DNA of 64,000 bases from Dyadobacter sp. SG02. GTDB taxonomy: Bacteria; Bacteroidota; Bacteroidia; Cytophagales; Spirosomataceae. Below are positions 23,857 to 31,812 of this stretch, piece after piece. The notes under the pieces are model-generated. The model searched no databases, was not told the origin of the DNA, and saw only the letters and a list, made by a program, of their open reading frames with translations. Numbering within the stretch: position 1 is the first letter of the stretch; the number at the start of each line of letters is the position of its first letter. Made by a program: the position numbers and the translations under genes. The stretch is taken from assembly GCF_900109045.1 (NCBI RefSeq), contig NZ_FNYL01000005.1, forward strand, positions 62,001 to 126,000. The letters run 5' to 3'.

Positions 23857-24726
23857 ATGGAATTCCTGGTCGTCATCGCCTTTTTCGGCTACATCTACTA
23901 CCTGCGCAACTACGCCGACCTCCGCACACCCAGCGAAAAGGAAGCAGCGGCACTCTCGGAAGGGATTAAGCTTTACGAAAACGAGCAAACCGACGACGCC
24001 TTCGCCTATTTCGATTCCAGGATCAGGCAAAAACCCAAATCCTGCATTGCCTATCTTTACAGGGGCCTTTGCCAGAAAAGGCGTGGAAATTTCGAAGCTG
24101 CAAAAGCCGATATGCAATCTGGCCTCAGTTACGACGATCAGGTTTACACGCTCCATCTCGAACTCGGGAAGCTGTACCTCGAACAAAACCAACCTGAAAC
24201 GGCCCTGGCATCGCTCAATAAAGCCGTTGCGCTTTCAGAAGAAACCAGCGCTGCGCCTTACCAGTGGCGTGCAAAAGCATTTTCGCAACTTGGCCGCGAA
24301 ACCGAGGCAATGCGGGACGTTCATCATGAAAACGAATTAAGCCAACTTCTAAAAACCGGCCCTATGGCATCCTCCGCATCCAAAATACCATTTTTTGATA
24401 AGCGATTGGCTATCAACATGGTAATAATTATCCTAACCAGCGCATTATTGGTGTACGTCGTCAAAAACGCTGAAAGCATTCACCTGCCCTACCTCGTTGC
24501 CGTCTTTGCGGCCATTTGCATTGGCTTTGTCGAACCTTACAAGGGCTGGCTGCTGGCCATCATGCAATGTGTTCTTTTGCTGGCCGGCTACTTCCTGTTC
24601 ACTACACGCCCGGACGACCAGGCGAGGCAGGAGCTGGAAAATTTCAGCCTGTACGGCTCCATGATCCTGACTTTCGCCGCCAGTTTTCTCGGAGGATTTC
24701 TGAAACGGGCTTTGAATATGAAGTAG
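23857..24726 (+). CDS. TPR-repeat membrane protein
   Basis: 289 aa from the ATG at 23857 (an upstream TTG would add nine polar residues). An N-terminal membrane anchor (2-17) is followed by three or four TPR units (about 28-150; AIAYLYRGLCQKRRGNFEAA and YTLHLELGKLYLEQNQPETA show the pattern). The C-terminal third has four hydrophobic segments (about 190-285). It probably scaffolds protein interactions at the inner membrane. No operon partner is evident. Confidence 0.75.
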   Translation: MEFLVVIAFFGYIYYLRNYADLRTPSEKEAAALSEGIKLYENEQTDDAFAYFDSRIRQKPKSCIAYLYRGLCQKRRGNFEAAKADMQSGLSYDDQVYTLHLELGKLYLEQNQPETALASLNKAVALSEETSAAPYQWRAKAFSQLGRETEAMRDVHHENELSQLLKTGPMASSASKIPFFDKRLAINMVIIILTSALLVYVVKNAESIHLPYLVAVFAAICIGFVEPYKGWLLAIMQCVLLLAGYFLFTTRPDDQARQELENFSLYGSMILTFAASFLGGFLKRALNMK

Positions 24727-24728
24727 CA

Positions 24729-24753
24729 GGCCGGCACAACGAATGTACCGGCC
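24729..24753. terminator. Hairpin between convergent genes
   Basis: The stem GGCCGGCAC / GTACCGGCC has one mismatch and lies between the ends of the TPR gene and the convergent sorting-domain gene. There is no T-run; it may serve both strands. Confidence 0.5.
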
Positions 24754-24770
24754 CGTCATTCGCGGCGGCA

Positions 24771-25028
24771 TTACTTGCGGATCGAAATCCGTTTGGAAAT
24801 CATTGACCCGTCCCAGCAGGTTATCACCAGCGAATAAAGTCCGCGCTTCAAATGCGACACATCGACGGTACCATTTTGTTTTTCCCTCAATGAAATCGCG
24901 TGGCCGGAGCGCGTCCAGGCCACGATCGTTGCAACCTCCATCCTTGCCATCCCGCTGATGCGCACTTCGTCTGTGGCAGGATTAGGATGTAGAATGACCT
25001 CGCGCTTCAAATCTTCTTTTTTCTTCAT
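24771..25028 (-). CDS. Orphan T9SS C-terminal sorting domain
   Basis: 85 aa consisting almost entirely of a type A T9SS sorting domain: VILHPNPATDEVRISG, TIVAWTRSGHAISL and LKRGLYSLVITCWDGS, ending in basic KRISIRK. There is no signal peptide and no passenger domain, and the 194 bp upstream contain no matching frame, so export by T9SS in this form is not expected. It may be the remnant of a truncated secreted-protein gene or a small standalone protein. Confidence 0.6.
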   Translation of the reverse strand: MKKKEDLKREVILHPNPATDEVRISGMARMEVATIVAWTRSGHAISLREKQNGTVDVSHLKRGLYSLVITCWDGSMISKRISIRK

Positions 25029-25162
25029 ATCTGAATTCCGTCTGGATGCTGAACGCGCTCGGATAAAAGCGCATTACGAATGTGTGCAATTTGAAAATAG
25101 CACCCACCCAATTCAAATACGTTGTCCGACCGGTTAGCAAACAATGACCAAACGGCAGTAAT

Positions 25163-25196
25163 AAAAAAAAGCGCAGCCCGAACGAGCGGGCCGCGC
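25163..25196 (-). terminator. Intrinsic terminator of the methyltransferase gene
   Basis: On the minus strand, a GCGC-GCCCG / CGGGC-GCGC stem with a 6-base loop is followed by eight T. It is 27 bp after the methyltransferase stop. Confidence 0.9.
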
Positions 25197-25222
25197 ATGC
25201 GTAAAAGTCACGTGTTATTATC

Positions 25223-25921
25223 TTACTTTGCCAGGACCATCAGTGAAAACCCACCCAAGGCTTTTACCGCAAGCTCGGGATTGACAGTATATAGTACCTT
25301 TCGGAATGAATTGACCACCTTCCCATTGAAGTTGTGCCTGCCATAGTTCAATTCCAGTTCTGAAAGCGTGTAAAACCAGTCGACCACTTCCAGGCCGCAG
25401 TCTTTCAAGGTATTGATCGCCATTTCGCGGGTAAAATGATGAATGTGGCCCACGGAATGCCGCAACTTCATCAAGTGGCCGGTAAATGCGGCCAGCGCAG
25501 AAAAATCGAGTGGAATATGGAAAATCTTGTATTCGGCATGTCGGGAGCTTTTCCGGATAAACTCGAAATAGTCTTCCACGTGCTCAAATACATCGATCAT
25601 CAGCAGGAGATCGAACTTTTCCGTTGTTTGCAACAGATCATCATTGAAGAATTTCAAACGATCTTTTTCCCGCGGCTTACAGAATTCATAGGCGTCCGGC
25701 GAAATATCGTAACCGTAAAGCTTCACGGCCTTGTCCTCCCAACGTTCATAAAGCTGGTTGAGGATTTCCCCTGCGCCGCAACCGATCTCTACGATGGATT
25801 TGGGATGCAGGTTATTCTTTTTCAGCATTTTGATCACCTGAGTGGCTTTCCAGGGCGAGTCTTCGATATGCCAGCTGGGATTGGCGCTCAGATAATCAGA
25901 TGAAGCACTTACATAATCCAT
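25223..25921 (-). CDS. Class I SAM-dependent methyltransferase
   Basis: 232 aa from the ATG at 25921; the frame extends upstream to a TTG, but the ATG gives the natural N-terminus. SAM motif I is VEIGCGAGEILNQL (about 43-56), and DLLLMIDVFEHVEDY is the motif IV region, as in UbiE/COQ5-like and methyltransferase type 11/12 proteins. The substrate is unknown and the gene stands alone. The C-terminal helix-rich part (NYGRHNFNGKVVNSFRKV) may recognise it. Confidence 0.8.
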   Translation of the reverse strand: MDYVSASSDYLSANPSWHIEDSPWKATQVIKMLKKNNLHPKSIVEIGCGAGEILNQLYERWEDKAVKLYGYDISPDAYEFCKPREKDRLKFFNDDLLQTTEKFDLLLMIDVFEHVEDYFEFIRKSSRHAEYKIFHIPLDFSALAAFTGHLMKLRHSVGHIHHFTREMAINTLKDCGLEVVDWFYTLSELELNYGRHNFNGKVVNSFRKVLYTVNPELAVKALGGFSLMVLAK

Positions 25922-26063
25922 AGTCCTGTGTGAGTTGTTTATCGAGTAATATATAGTTCGTTCAAAGAAAAGCAAAGTAATTCACAGATTGAAATTACCC
26001 TCCTCAAATGTGTAAAATGACTGGCTCAGTTATTGCAAGGTAAATTTAAAAACAATAATCACT

Positions 26064-26321
26064 ATGAGCACCTTGGAAAGGCAAGAACTGGAAGATAAAA
26101 TACTGGCGAAAAGGCAGCAAATCGATTTCGAGCGAACGAACCTTGAAGAAACCGTCGCTTTCTCGGCGGAAAACCGCGAGAACCCGGAAGTGATGGAAGA
26201 AATGAAGAATTTCGACGACCCCGCACAAAACGTCGTCGAAAGTGCGGAAATGCGGGCGCTGAAAGCGGCCGAAGGCGAGCTGGAAGAATTGCTCCGGCAA
26301 CTTGAAGCGTTGCGGGAGTAA
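26064..26321 (+). CDS. Small coiled-coil protein
   Basis: 85 aa, nearly all helical and strongly charged (LERQELEDKILAKRQQIDFE, RALKAAEGELEELLRQLEAL). Both ends have heptad patterns separated by an acidic loop around FDDPAQNVVES. Cytoplasmic, with no family identified. It lies 142 bp from the divergent methyltransferase start and 6 bp from the convergent YceI stop. Confidence 0.65.
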   Translation: MSTLERQELEDKILAKRQQIDFERTNLEETVAFSAENRENPEVMEEMKNFDDPAQNVVESAEMRALKAAEGELEELLRQLEALRE

Positions 26322-26327
26322 ATAAGG

Positions 26328-26858
26328 TTAGTCCAGAGACAGCACGGGAACGGATACTTCCACGGCAGTCGAGTCGGACTCCTTGCCATTCACCTTCCCG
26401 ATTCCGAAATCGGCGCGGTTAACTTTAAACTTTCCATAAAATGAATGCTGGTCGCCAGAGCTCCTGAATGCAAAAGGAATCGCTAAATTCTTTTTAATCC
26501 CTTTCAGTTCCAGTTCACCATGCACGACAAACCCGGTATCCGTCCGGCTTACCGACTGGGAAACGAAAAGAATGCGCGGGTACTTTTCCGCATCGAACCA
26601 CTTGTCGCTTCGGGCGTGTTTGTTTTTAAGTTCGATGCCCGTATCGATCGAAGCGACATCTACCAAAACCTCGAACCTGGATTCCTCGGGGTGTGCGGGA
26701 TCAAAACGGATATTCCCTTCCATTTTCCTGAAAGATCCATGCGCATATTTGCCGTCGAACCGGATCTGATATCCTTCCGCGATTTTCCAGCCTGTGATCA
26801 CAGAAAATGCAAATGCACTCAATATCAATAAACTGATCACTGTTAAATACTTTCTCAT
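26328..26858 (-). CDS. YceI-family periplasmic lipocalin-like protein
   Basis: 176 aa from the ATG at 26858 (a Met five residues earlier is also in frame). A signal peptide (about 1-20) precedes a YceI beta-barrel: IRFDGKYAHGSFRKMEG, FEVLVDVASIDTGI, HARSDKWFDAEKYPRILF and GELELKGIKKNLAIPF are characteristic. YceI proteins bind isoprenoids or other lipophiles in the periplasm. It directly follows the AraC gene and is probably co-transcribed with it. Confidence 0.9.
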   Translation of the reverse strand: MRKYLTVISLLILSAFAFSVITGWKIAEGYQIRFDGKYAHGSFRKMEGNIRFDPAHPEESRFEVLVDVASIDTGIELKNKHARSDKWFDAEKYPRILFVSQSVSRTDTGFVVHGELELKGIKKNLAIPFAFRSSGDQHSFYGKFKVNRADFGIGKVNGKESDSTAVEVSVPVLSLD

Positions 26859-26875
26859 TGTGAATTTTAACATAT

Positions 26876-27901
26876 TCAGGCCAACACACGCCTGGTTTTG
26901 ATGGCAGAAGGATTAACCCCGCGGTATTTTTTGAATGCAATGGAAAAATGCTGCGCGTGCTCATACCCGAGCAGGTCCGAAACCTCCTCCACGGACCGTG
27001 AGGCGTCAAGCAGCAGTTGCTCGGCATAGTCCATCCGCATTTTGCGGAGATAGCCGAAAACGGTGGTACCGAACAGTTCCTTAAACCCTTTTTTTACTTT
27101 AAACTCATTCAAAAGGCAAATCCTCGACAACTCTGCCAGCGAAAATTCTTCCAAAAAGTGCGTGTCCAGGAAGTATTTCAACTGGTGAAGTTTGTCCGCA
27201 TCGGCTGCTGAAATGGTGTCAACCCGCTCCGGCCCGCGGAACTGCTCGATTTGCAAAGCCAGCAATTCCAGCACTTTTGACTGAACGATCAGATTCCTCG
27301 TCGCCCCTGTCTGCGTGCATTGTTTCACTTCGCGGATCAGGCTTTGCATGAATGGCGTGGTATCCGCCGTGCCGGTAATGCCTGAAAATGGCCTGTTATG
27401 AAGCAGATTTTTCTGAACACGTTCGCTCCAATGGTCGTCGCAGCCAATGATGTCCGCAAAAAAGGCCTTATCCAGGCTGATATGGAACATTTCGAGCGAT
27501 TCGCGGGCTGCCACCCGGTTGGTATCGCCGCCTTCGGGCGAAAAGACGAGATTGTGTTTGCCGGCGCGCATGTTCAGCTCGTGCGAAAGCCCCTCGAATG
27601 TGGTATCGAGCCTTCCGGCCATATGAAAATTAATGTTAATAGTGTCAACCGGCGTGCTATCGTGAAGGACCACATCCTGCTCGTGCGACGTCCAATGCAG
27701 GTTCATTACGTGCATATGCGGGAACAGCAGACTTTTGAATTTCATCGCGCCCGCTTTGGGATGATAGCGCGTCAGAAATTCACCAGGATTGTTCGTACGC
27801 ACACCCGGAATAACCGATTGCGGATTAGGTACAGGGTTGAAATCGAGAATGTCGGCCGGGTGGATGAGTACAGCTGCCATAGGACGGAACAGGTTTAACA
27901 C
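26876..27901 (-). CDS. AraC-family transcriptional regulator
   Basis: 341 aa; an internal Met at 27880 is an alternative start. The C-terminal 100 residues carry the two-HTH AraC domain (LSRICLLNEFKVKKGFKELF, then SVEEVSDLLGYEHAQHFSIAFKKYRGV). The N-terminal part is a sensor domain typical of Bacteroidota AraC proteins with no visible catalytic motif. It is divergent from a diheme cytochrome over 154 bp containing a direct repeat of 21-bp period, and it precedes a yceI-like gene in an operon, so both are candidate targets. Confidence 0.9.
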   Translation of the reverse strand: MLNLFRPMAAVLIHPADILDFNPVPNPQSVIPGVRTNNPGEFLTRYHPKAGAMKFKSLLFPHMHVMNLHWTSHEQDVVLHDSTPVDTININFHMAGRLDTTFEGLSHELNMRAGKHNLVFSPEGGDTNRVAARESLEMFHISLDKAFFADIIGCDDHWSERVQKNLLHNRPFSGITGTADTTPFMQSLIREVKQCTQTGATRNLIVQSKVLELLALQIEQFRGPERVDTISAADADKLHQLKYFLDTHFLEEFSLAELSRICLLNEFKVKKGFKELFGTTVFGYLRKMRMDYAEQLLLDASRSVEEVSDLLGYEHAQHFSIAFKKYRGVNPSAIKTRRVLA

Positions 27902-27971
27902 ATCGCGAAAATACAGCCTCCCAACCCTCCCGCGTGCTTCCTAGTGAGTGAACGGCCCAATTAATCGACGA

Positions 27972-28009
27972 AATCCGTTTGTCGTAGGTTTTAATCCGTT
28001 TGACGTAGG
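27972..28009. promoter_or_regulatory. Direct repeats, candidate AraC operator
   Basis: AATCCGTTTGNCGTAGG occurs at 27972-27988 and at 27993-28009, with a period of 21 bp (two helical turns) and a single difference. The site lies midway between the divergent AraC and cytochrome genes. Such paired same-face direct repeats are the normal AraC-family target. Confidence 0.65.
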
Positions 28010-28055
28010 CTAATGCAAATCCAGGCCCTGCATTTTTGCCAAAAACTTCAAAGCC

Positions 28056-28934
28056 ATGATCAGAAAAATCTTGAAATGGACAGGCATTGTCCTGGCCGGA
28101 ATTCTTCTCGCAGCCGTTTGCACCTACACTTACATGTCGGTTTCCATGAAAAGGCGCATGAATAAGTCCTATGTTTTCGAAAAAGAAAGCATTGAAATCC
28201 CGTCGGATAGTGCGACAATTGCCCGGGGTAAGCACCTGGTGGCCATCAAAGGCTGCCAGGATTGCCATGGTAACCAGCTGGAAGGCAAAATCATGAGCGA
28301 CGACGGTGCCATAGGTCGGCTCGTTGCCGGTAACCTCACACACGGAAAAGGCGGGTTACCAAGTAGTTATGAAGTACCGGACTGGCTTGCGGCAATGCGG
28401 CACGGTGTTGATCAGGACGGCAAACCGCTTCTTTTTATGCCTTCGCATGAAACGACATTGCTTTCGCAGCAGGATATGGCCACGCTCATTGCCTACTGCC
28501 GCCAGATTCCGCAAGTGGACAATGTACTTCCCGCCAATGATCTCGGCCCGGTTGCCATCATCATGAGTTATCTTGACAAAATGCCGCTATTATCGGTAGA
28601 GAAAATCGATCACGACAAACCCATGATTGCGCGGGCCGATTCGACGGAGGGTGCCGCGCAAGGGAAATACCTGGCCGTATCGTGCTCTGGCTGTCATCGC
28701 GAAAACTTCAAGGGTGGGGAGCCACTTGCACCCGGATTTCCACCGGTGCCGGACATTACTCGGGCGGGCCACGTCGGTAAATGGAGCAAAGCACAGTTCA
28801 TCGCGACACTGACCTCGGGAAAGACACCCGAAGGCCATGTGCTTAAAAATGAAGATATGCCTTGGAAAATGACTGCCCAGTACACACGTGGCGAGCTTTC
28901 TTCACTTTACGACTACCTGCGATCCATTCAATAA
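28056..28934 (+). CDS. Membrane-anchored diheme c-type cytochrome
   Basis: 292 aa. An N-terminal membrane anchor (about 8-27) is followed by two cytochrome c domains with CQDCH and CSGCH heme sites and distal methionines in LLFMPSHE and EDMPWKM. It is likely periplasmic and an electron carrier for an oxidoreductase not encoded nearby. A CATTTTTG near-match to the -7 box lies about 20 bp upstream. The AraC gene is divergent. Confidence 0.85.
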   Translation: MIRKILKWTGIVLAGILLAAVCTYTYMSVSMKRRMNKSYVFEKESIEIPSDSATIARGKHLVAIKGCQDCHGNQLEGKIMSDDGAIGRLVAGNLTHGKGGLPSSYEVPDWLAAMRHGVDQDGKPLLFMPSHETTLLSQQDMATLIAYCRQIPQVDNVLPANDLGPVAIIMSYLDKMPLLSVEKIDHDKPMIARADSTEGAAQGKYLAVSCSGCHRENFKGGEPLAPGFPPVPDITRAGHVGKWSKAQFIATLTSGKTPEGHVLKNEDMPWKMTAQYTRGELSSLYDYLRSIQ

Positions 28935-28940
28935 ACGAAC

Positions 28941-28964
28941 GGGCCGGATTTTGATGTCCGGCCC
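28941..28964. terminator. Bidirectional hairpin between convergent genes
   Basis: A perfect 8-bp stem GGGCCGGA / TCCGGCCC lies between the cytochrome and the sulfurtransferase stops. Confidence 0.65.
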
Positions 28965-28974
28965 GCTGCTTGTA

Positions 28975-29814
28975 TCATTCCTCGCCTGTCGCGATTGGCC
29001 GTTCCGTACGCGACCATTCGCTCCACGAGCCCACGTACAGGCTCGCTCCGTGCAGGCCTGCCTCCGCGAGCGCGAGCAACGTGTGGCACGCCGTCACGCC
29101 CGATCCGCAATGCACGATCACCTTGCGCGGGTCCTTATCGGCCAATGCTTCCTTGTATTTGGCGGCCAGGTCGGCAGGCGGCATAAATTCGCCTTTTTCA
29201 TCCATATTCGAGGTATAAGGGATATTCACAGCCCCCGGAATATGCCCGGCCACGAGGTCGATCGGCTCGCTTTCTCCCAGGTACCGGTAATGCTCGCGCA
29301 CGTCGATCACCATCGATTCCGGATCGGCCGCAGCCAGCGCCACGTCGTCGGCATCCACCAGCGGCATTTGCCATCCACGAATCGGATATTCTTCCAAATC
29401 GTGCAGCAAAGCCGTTTTTTGGGTTAAATCGATTCCAGCTTCGACGATCGCATCCAGCCCGCCGCTCACTACATATACTTTCTCATGACCGGCGGCTTTG
29501 AGCATCCACCAGAAACGCGCGGCTGCATTGGCGCCTTTTTTATCATCATATACAACCACCGTCGAAGCAGGACTGATGCCCAGAATGCCTAAAAACCGTC
29601 CGAAATCATCCGGTTCAGGCAACGGGTGCCGCCCGCCGACAGACGGATCGCCGGTTTTCTCCGACAAATCGGTTTCGAGGTCTACAAACTGTGCATTTGC
29701 GAGATGCGCCTGGTTGTACCGTTCCAGGGCATCCGTCCCTCCCCGTGCATCGATCACAATGGGGTCTTCATTTTCCAGAATGGTTTTAAGCTGGTCTGTC
29801 GTAATGATATTCAT
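28975..29814 (-). CDS. Rhodanese-type sulfurtransferase (thiosulfate/3-mercaptopyruvate)
   Basis: 279 aa from the ATG at 29814; the longer frame has an unrelated basic leader. Two rhodanese domains: the N-terminal one (MNIITTDQLKTIL, VIDARGGTDALERY) is inactive, and the C-terminal one has the active cysteine in VHCGSGVTACHT. The loop CGSGVTA is nearer to mercaptopyruvate sulfurtransferases than to bovine rhodanese. It is cytoplasmic and moves sulfane sulfur to thiols or cyanide. It is divergent from the ECF sigma gene, with an inverted repeat between. Confidence 0.85.
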   Translation of the reverse strand: MNIITTDQLKTILENEDPIVIDARGGTDALERYNQAHLANAQFVDLETDLSEKTGDPSVGGRHPLPEPDDFGRFLGILGISPASTVVVYDDKKGANAAARFWWMLKAAGHEKVYVVSGGLDAIVEAGIDLTQKTALLHDLEEYPIRGWQMPLVDADDVALAAADPESMVIDVREHYRYLGESEPIDLVAGHIPGAVNIPYTSNMDEKGEFMPPADLAAKYKEALADKDPRKVIVHCGSGVTACHTLLALAEAGLHGASLYVGSWSEWSRTERPIATGEE

Positions 29815-29926
29815 GTCCGGGTCTTTTGAAAAAACTTTGGTAAATAACGTTACTTTTCCTGAAATGTAGCGTCTAAATGGTCGATGTTGAACTGTTTTGC
29901 ACGCTATAAATATTGTGCTGTAAGTT

Positions 29927-29955
29927 TTTCCCAATCTCAGCAACCTATTGGGAAA
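29927..29955. promoter_or_regulatory. Inverted repeat between sulfurtransferase and ECF sigma genes
   Basis: TTTCCCAAT (29927-29935) and its perfect complement ATTGGGAAA (29947-29955) are separated by 11 bp, just before the sigma gene ATG. This could be an operator for either divergent gene or an mRNA hairpin in the sigma leader. Confidence 0.5.
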
Positions 29956-29968
29956 GATTTGATTTTTT

Positions 29969-30442
29969 ATGGAGAAAATTTTTCTTGAAACGATCGGGGC
30001 GCATCAGCGGATCATTTTTAAGGTGAGCAGGATGTACCGCAATACGCCGGAAGATCAGCAGGACCTTTTTCAGGAAATCGTCTACCAGCTATGGCGCGCT
30101 TTCCCGGGCTTCCGGCAGGAGTCGAAGATCACGACCTGGATCTACCGCATTGCCCTCAATACCGCGATGGCCTCCTACCGAAAGCGCCGACCTTCAATCT
30201 CCCTCTCCGAGCATCCGCCCGACCTCGCCGATGCCAATGAAACGACTTCCGAACGCGAAGAATGGCTTTTCCGCGCGCTGCGCACCCTGAGCGAACCGGA
30301 ACGGGCCCTGATTTCCCTTTATCTGGAAGACTATTCCTACGCTGAAATCGCCTCGGTGACAGGCATTTCGGAAAACTATGTGGGCGTAAAGCTCAACCGC
30401 ATTAAGGAAAAACTCAAATTACTTTTAACTCCCAAAAAATGA
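29969..30442 (+). CDS. ECF-type RNA polymerase sigma factor
   Basis: 157 aa. Region 2 contains DQQDLFQEIVYQLWRAFPGF and ITTWIYRIALNTAMASYRK; region 4 has LSEPERALISLYLEDYSYAE and a GISENYVGVKLNRIKEKL helix-turn-helix. This is the normal ECF layout and length. The last 4 bp overlap the next gene (ATGA), which encodes a membrane protein and may be the anti-sigma factor although it lacks the usual zinc motif. Confidence 0.9.
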   Translation: MEKIFLETIGAHQRIIFKVSRMYRNTPEDQQDLFQEIVYQLWRAFPGFRQESKITTWIYRIALNTAMASYRKRRPSISLSEHPPDLADANETTSEREEWLFRALRTLSEPERALISLYLEDYSYAEIASVTGISENYVGVKLNRIKEKLKLLLTPKK

Positions 30443-30981
30443 TGAATATCGATGATTTGAAATCCGACTGGCGCCGTGCCGGCGATGGATCGCTTTCTGA
30501 AAAGGAGCTGGCCATGATGACGCGCGTTCGCAACCATCCTTCGCTCCGCAAATTGCGGTTCAAGTTCATGACGGAAATGGTGGCTCTCACCGCCTTCCTT
30601 CTTTTGTATTATGATGGCTTCGATGGAGCCGGGAAACCTTTATTGCTCAATATATTGCTGGTTATAAGCATTGTGCTCTATATTTTTAATAATGCATTGG
30701 GATATTTCCAATTACAAAATCCGTCGGTAAGCGGGAATATGAGAGAGGCACTGGCCAAACAGGCCCGTTCGTTGAAGCGGTTAGCCGTATTTTCATTAAC
30801 GTCGTCGGTGGTGTATGCGATCGCTCTCATGGTCTTCTTTACTTACCAAACGGCTTTCACACAGCGCAAATACATCATTTTGAGCGCATTAATTCTCTTA
30901 ACCTTCCTGCTGTTCTATTACTCGTGGATCAGCTGGCAAAGAAAAATAGTGCATTTCCGACAACTGGAAGCAGATTTTTGA
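30439..30981 (+). CDS. Membrane protein coupled to the ECF sigma factor
   Basis: 180 aa. A short cytoplasmic N-terminus (IDDLKSDWRRAG) resembles those of small anti-sigma-like proteins of Bacteroidota. Four hydrophobic segments follow (about 47-63, 68-85, 118-137 and 145-162). There is no HxxxCxxC zinc motif. The translational overlap with the sigma gene strongly suggests a partner that holds the sigma factor at the membrane, but this is an inference from position. Confidence 0.65.
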   Translation: MMNIDDLKSDWRRAGDGSLSEKELAMMTRVRNHPSLRKLRFKFMTEMVALTAFLLLYYDGFDGAGKPLLLNILLVISIVLYIFNNALGYFQLQNPSVSGNMREALAKQARSLKRLAVFSLTSSVVYAIALMVFFTYQTAFTQRKYIILSALILLTFLLFYYSWISWQRKIVHFRQLEADF

Positions 30982-31008
30982 CATTTTGCAGGAATAACGA
31001 TCCATGCC

Positions 31009-31812
31009 ATGATTTGCCAGGAATTTACAGAAGGTGACATTGCCTACCTTCCCGCCCTCGAACCCGAGGGCTGGGGCGATATCCGCCCCCGGTTCGAATA
31101 CTTTTTAAGATCCGAATGCTGCAAGCCCATTAAAATTGAGGAAAACGGCCAACCCGTTGCGGTCGGCACCTCCATTTTTCATGCCGATACCGTATGGCTC
31201 GCGTGCATCATTACGCACGCGGAACACCGGAAAAAGGGCCTCGGAGCTGCTATTACGAGACATTTGATCGAAAACGTCGACCGGAACCGCTACCCGACCA
31301 TTTACCTCGACGCAACCGAATTCGGCTACCCGGTATATTTGAAACAAGGTTTTGAGGTGGAAGGCCAGTATGCGCATTTAAGAAGGGAGGACAACGTTCC
31401 GGAACTTACCCATTCCGCCAACATCCAGCCATTTACCGAAAATTTCCGCGAAGCGGCCTACGCACTCGACCGCATGGTATCCGGCGAAGACAGGCGCGGC
31501 GTTATGGCCGAATTCCTGGCGGACGCAATCGTGTATTTGGGCTCGAAAGGAGATTTGCAGGGCGTTTACCTGCCCTCATGGAGCGACGGGCCCATCATCG
31601 CGGCCAACGATGAAGCGGGGTTCGCATTGATCAGATTACGCGCGCAGGTGCGGCCGGTGGCAATCCTGCCGCTGAGTAATACCGAAGGTTTGAAATACCT
31701 CCAAGAAATTGGGTATAATATGTACCGGACGTCCCGACGCATGATCCTCGGGCCGAGCAGGGTATGGCAGCCGGAGCGGCTCCACAACCGCATCAGCGGT
31801 GCATTGGGGTGA
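31009..31812 (+). CDS. GNAT-family N-acetyltransferase
   Basis: 267 aa. The first half has a GNAT core: VWLACIITHAEHRKKGLGAA supplies the acetyl-CoA-binding Q/RxxGxG/A loop and beta4. The second half (about 140-260) resembles a second, degenerate GNAT domain, as in tandem-GNAT proteins. The substrate is unknown. The stop abuts the convergent stop of the TlpA-like gene. Confidence 0.8.
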   Translation: MICQEFTEGDIAYLPALEPEGWGDIRPRFEYFLRSECCKPIKIEENGQPVAVGTSIFHADTVWLACIITHAEHRKKGLGAAITRHLIENVDRNRYPTIYLDATEFGYPVYLKQGFEVEGQYAHLRREDNVPELTHSANIQPFTENFREAAYALDRMVSGEDRRGVMAEFLADAIVYLGSKGDLQGVYLPSWSDGPIIAANDEAGFALIRLRAQVRPVAILPLSNTEGLKYLQEIGYNMYRTSRRMILGPSRVWQPERLHNRISGALG

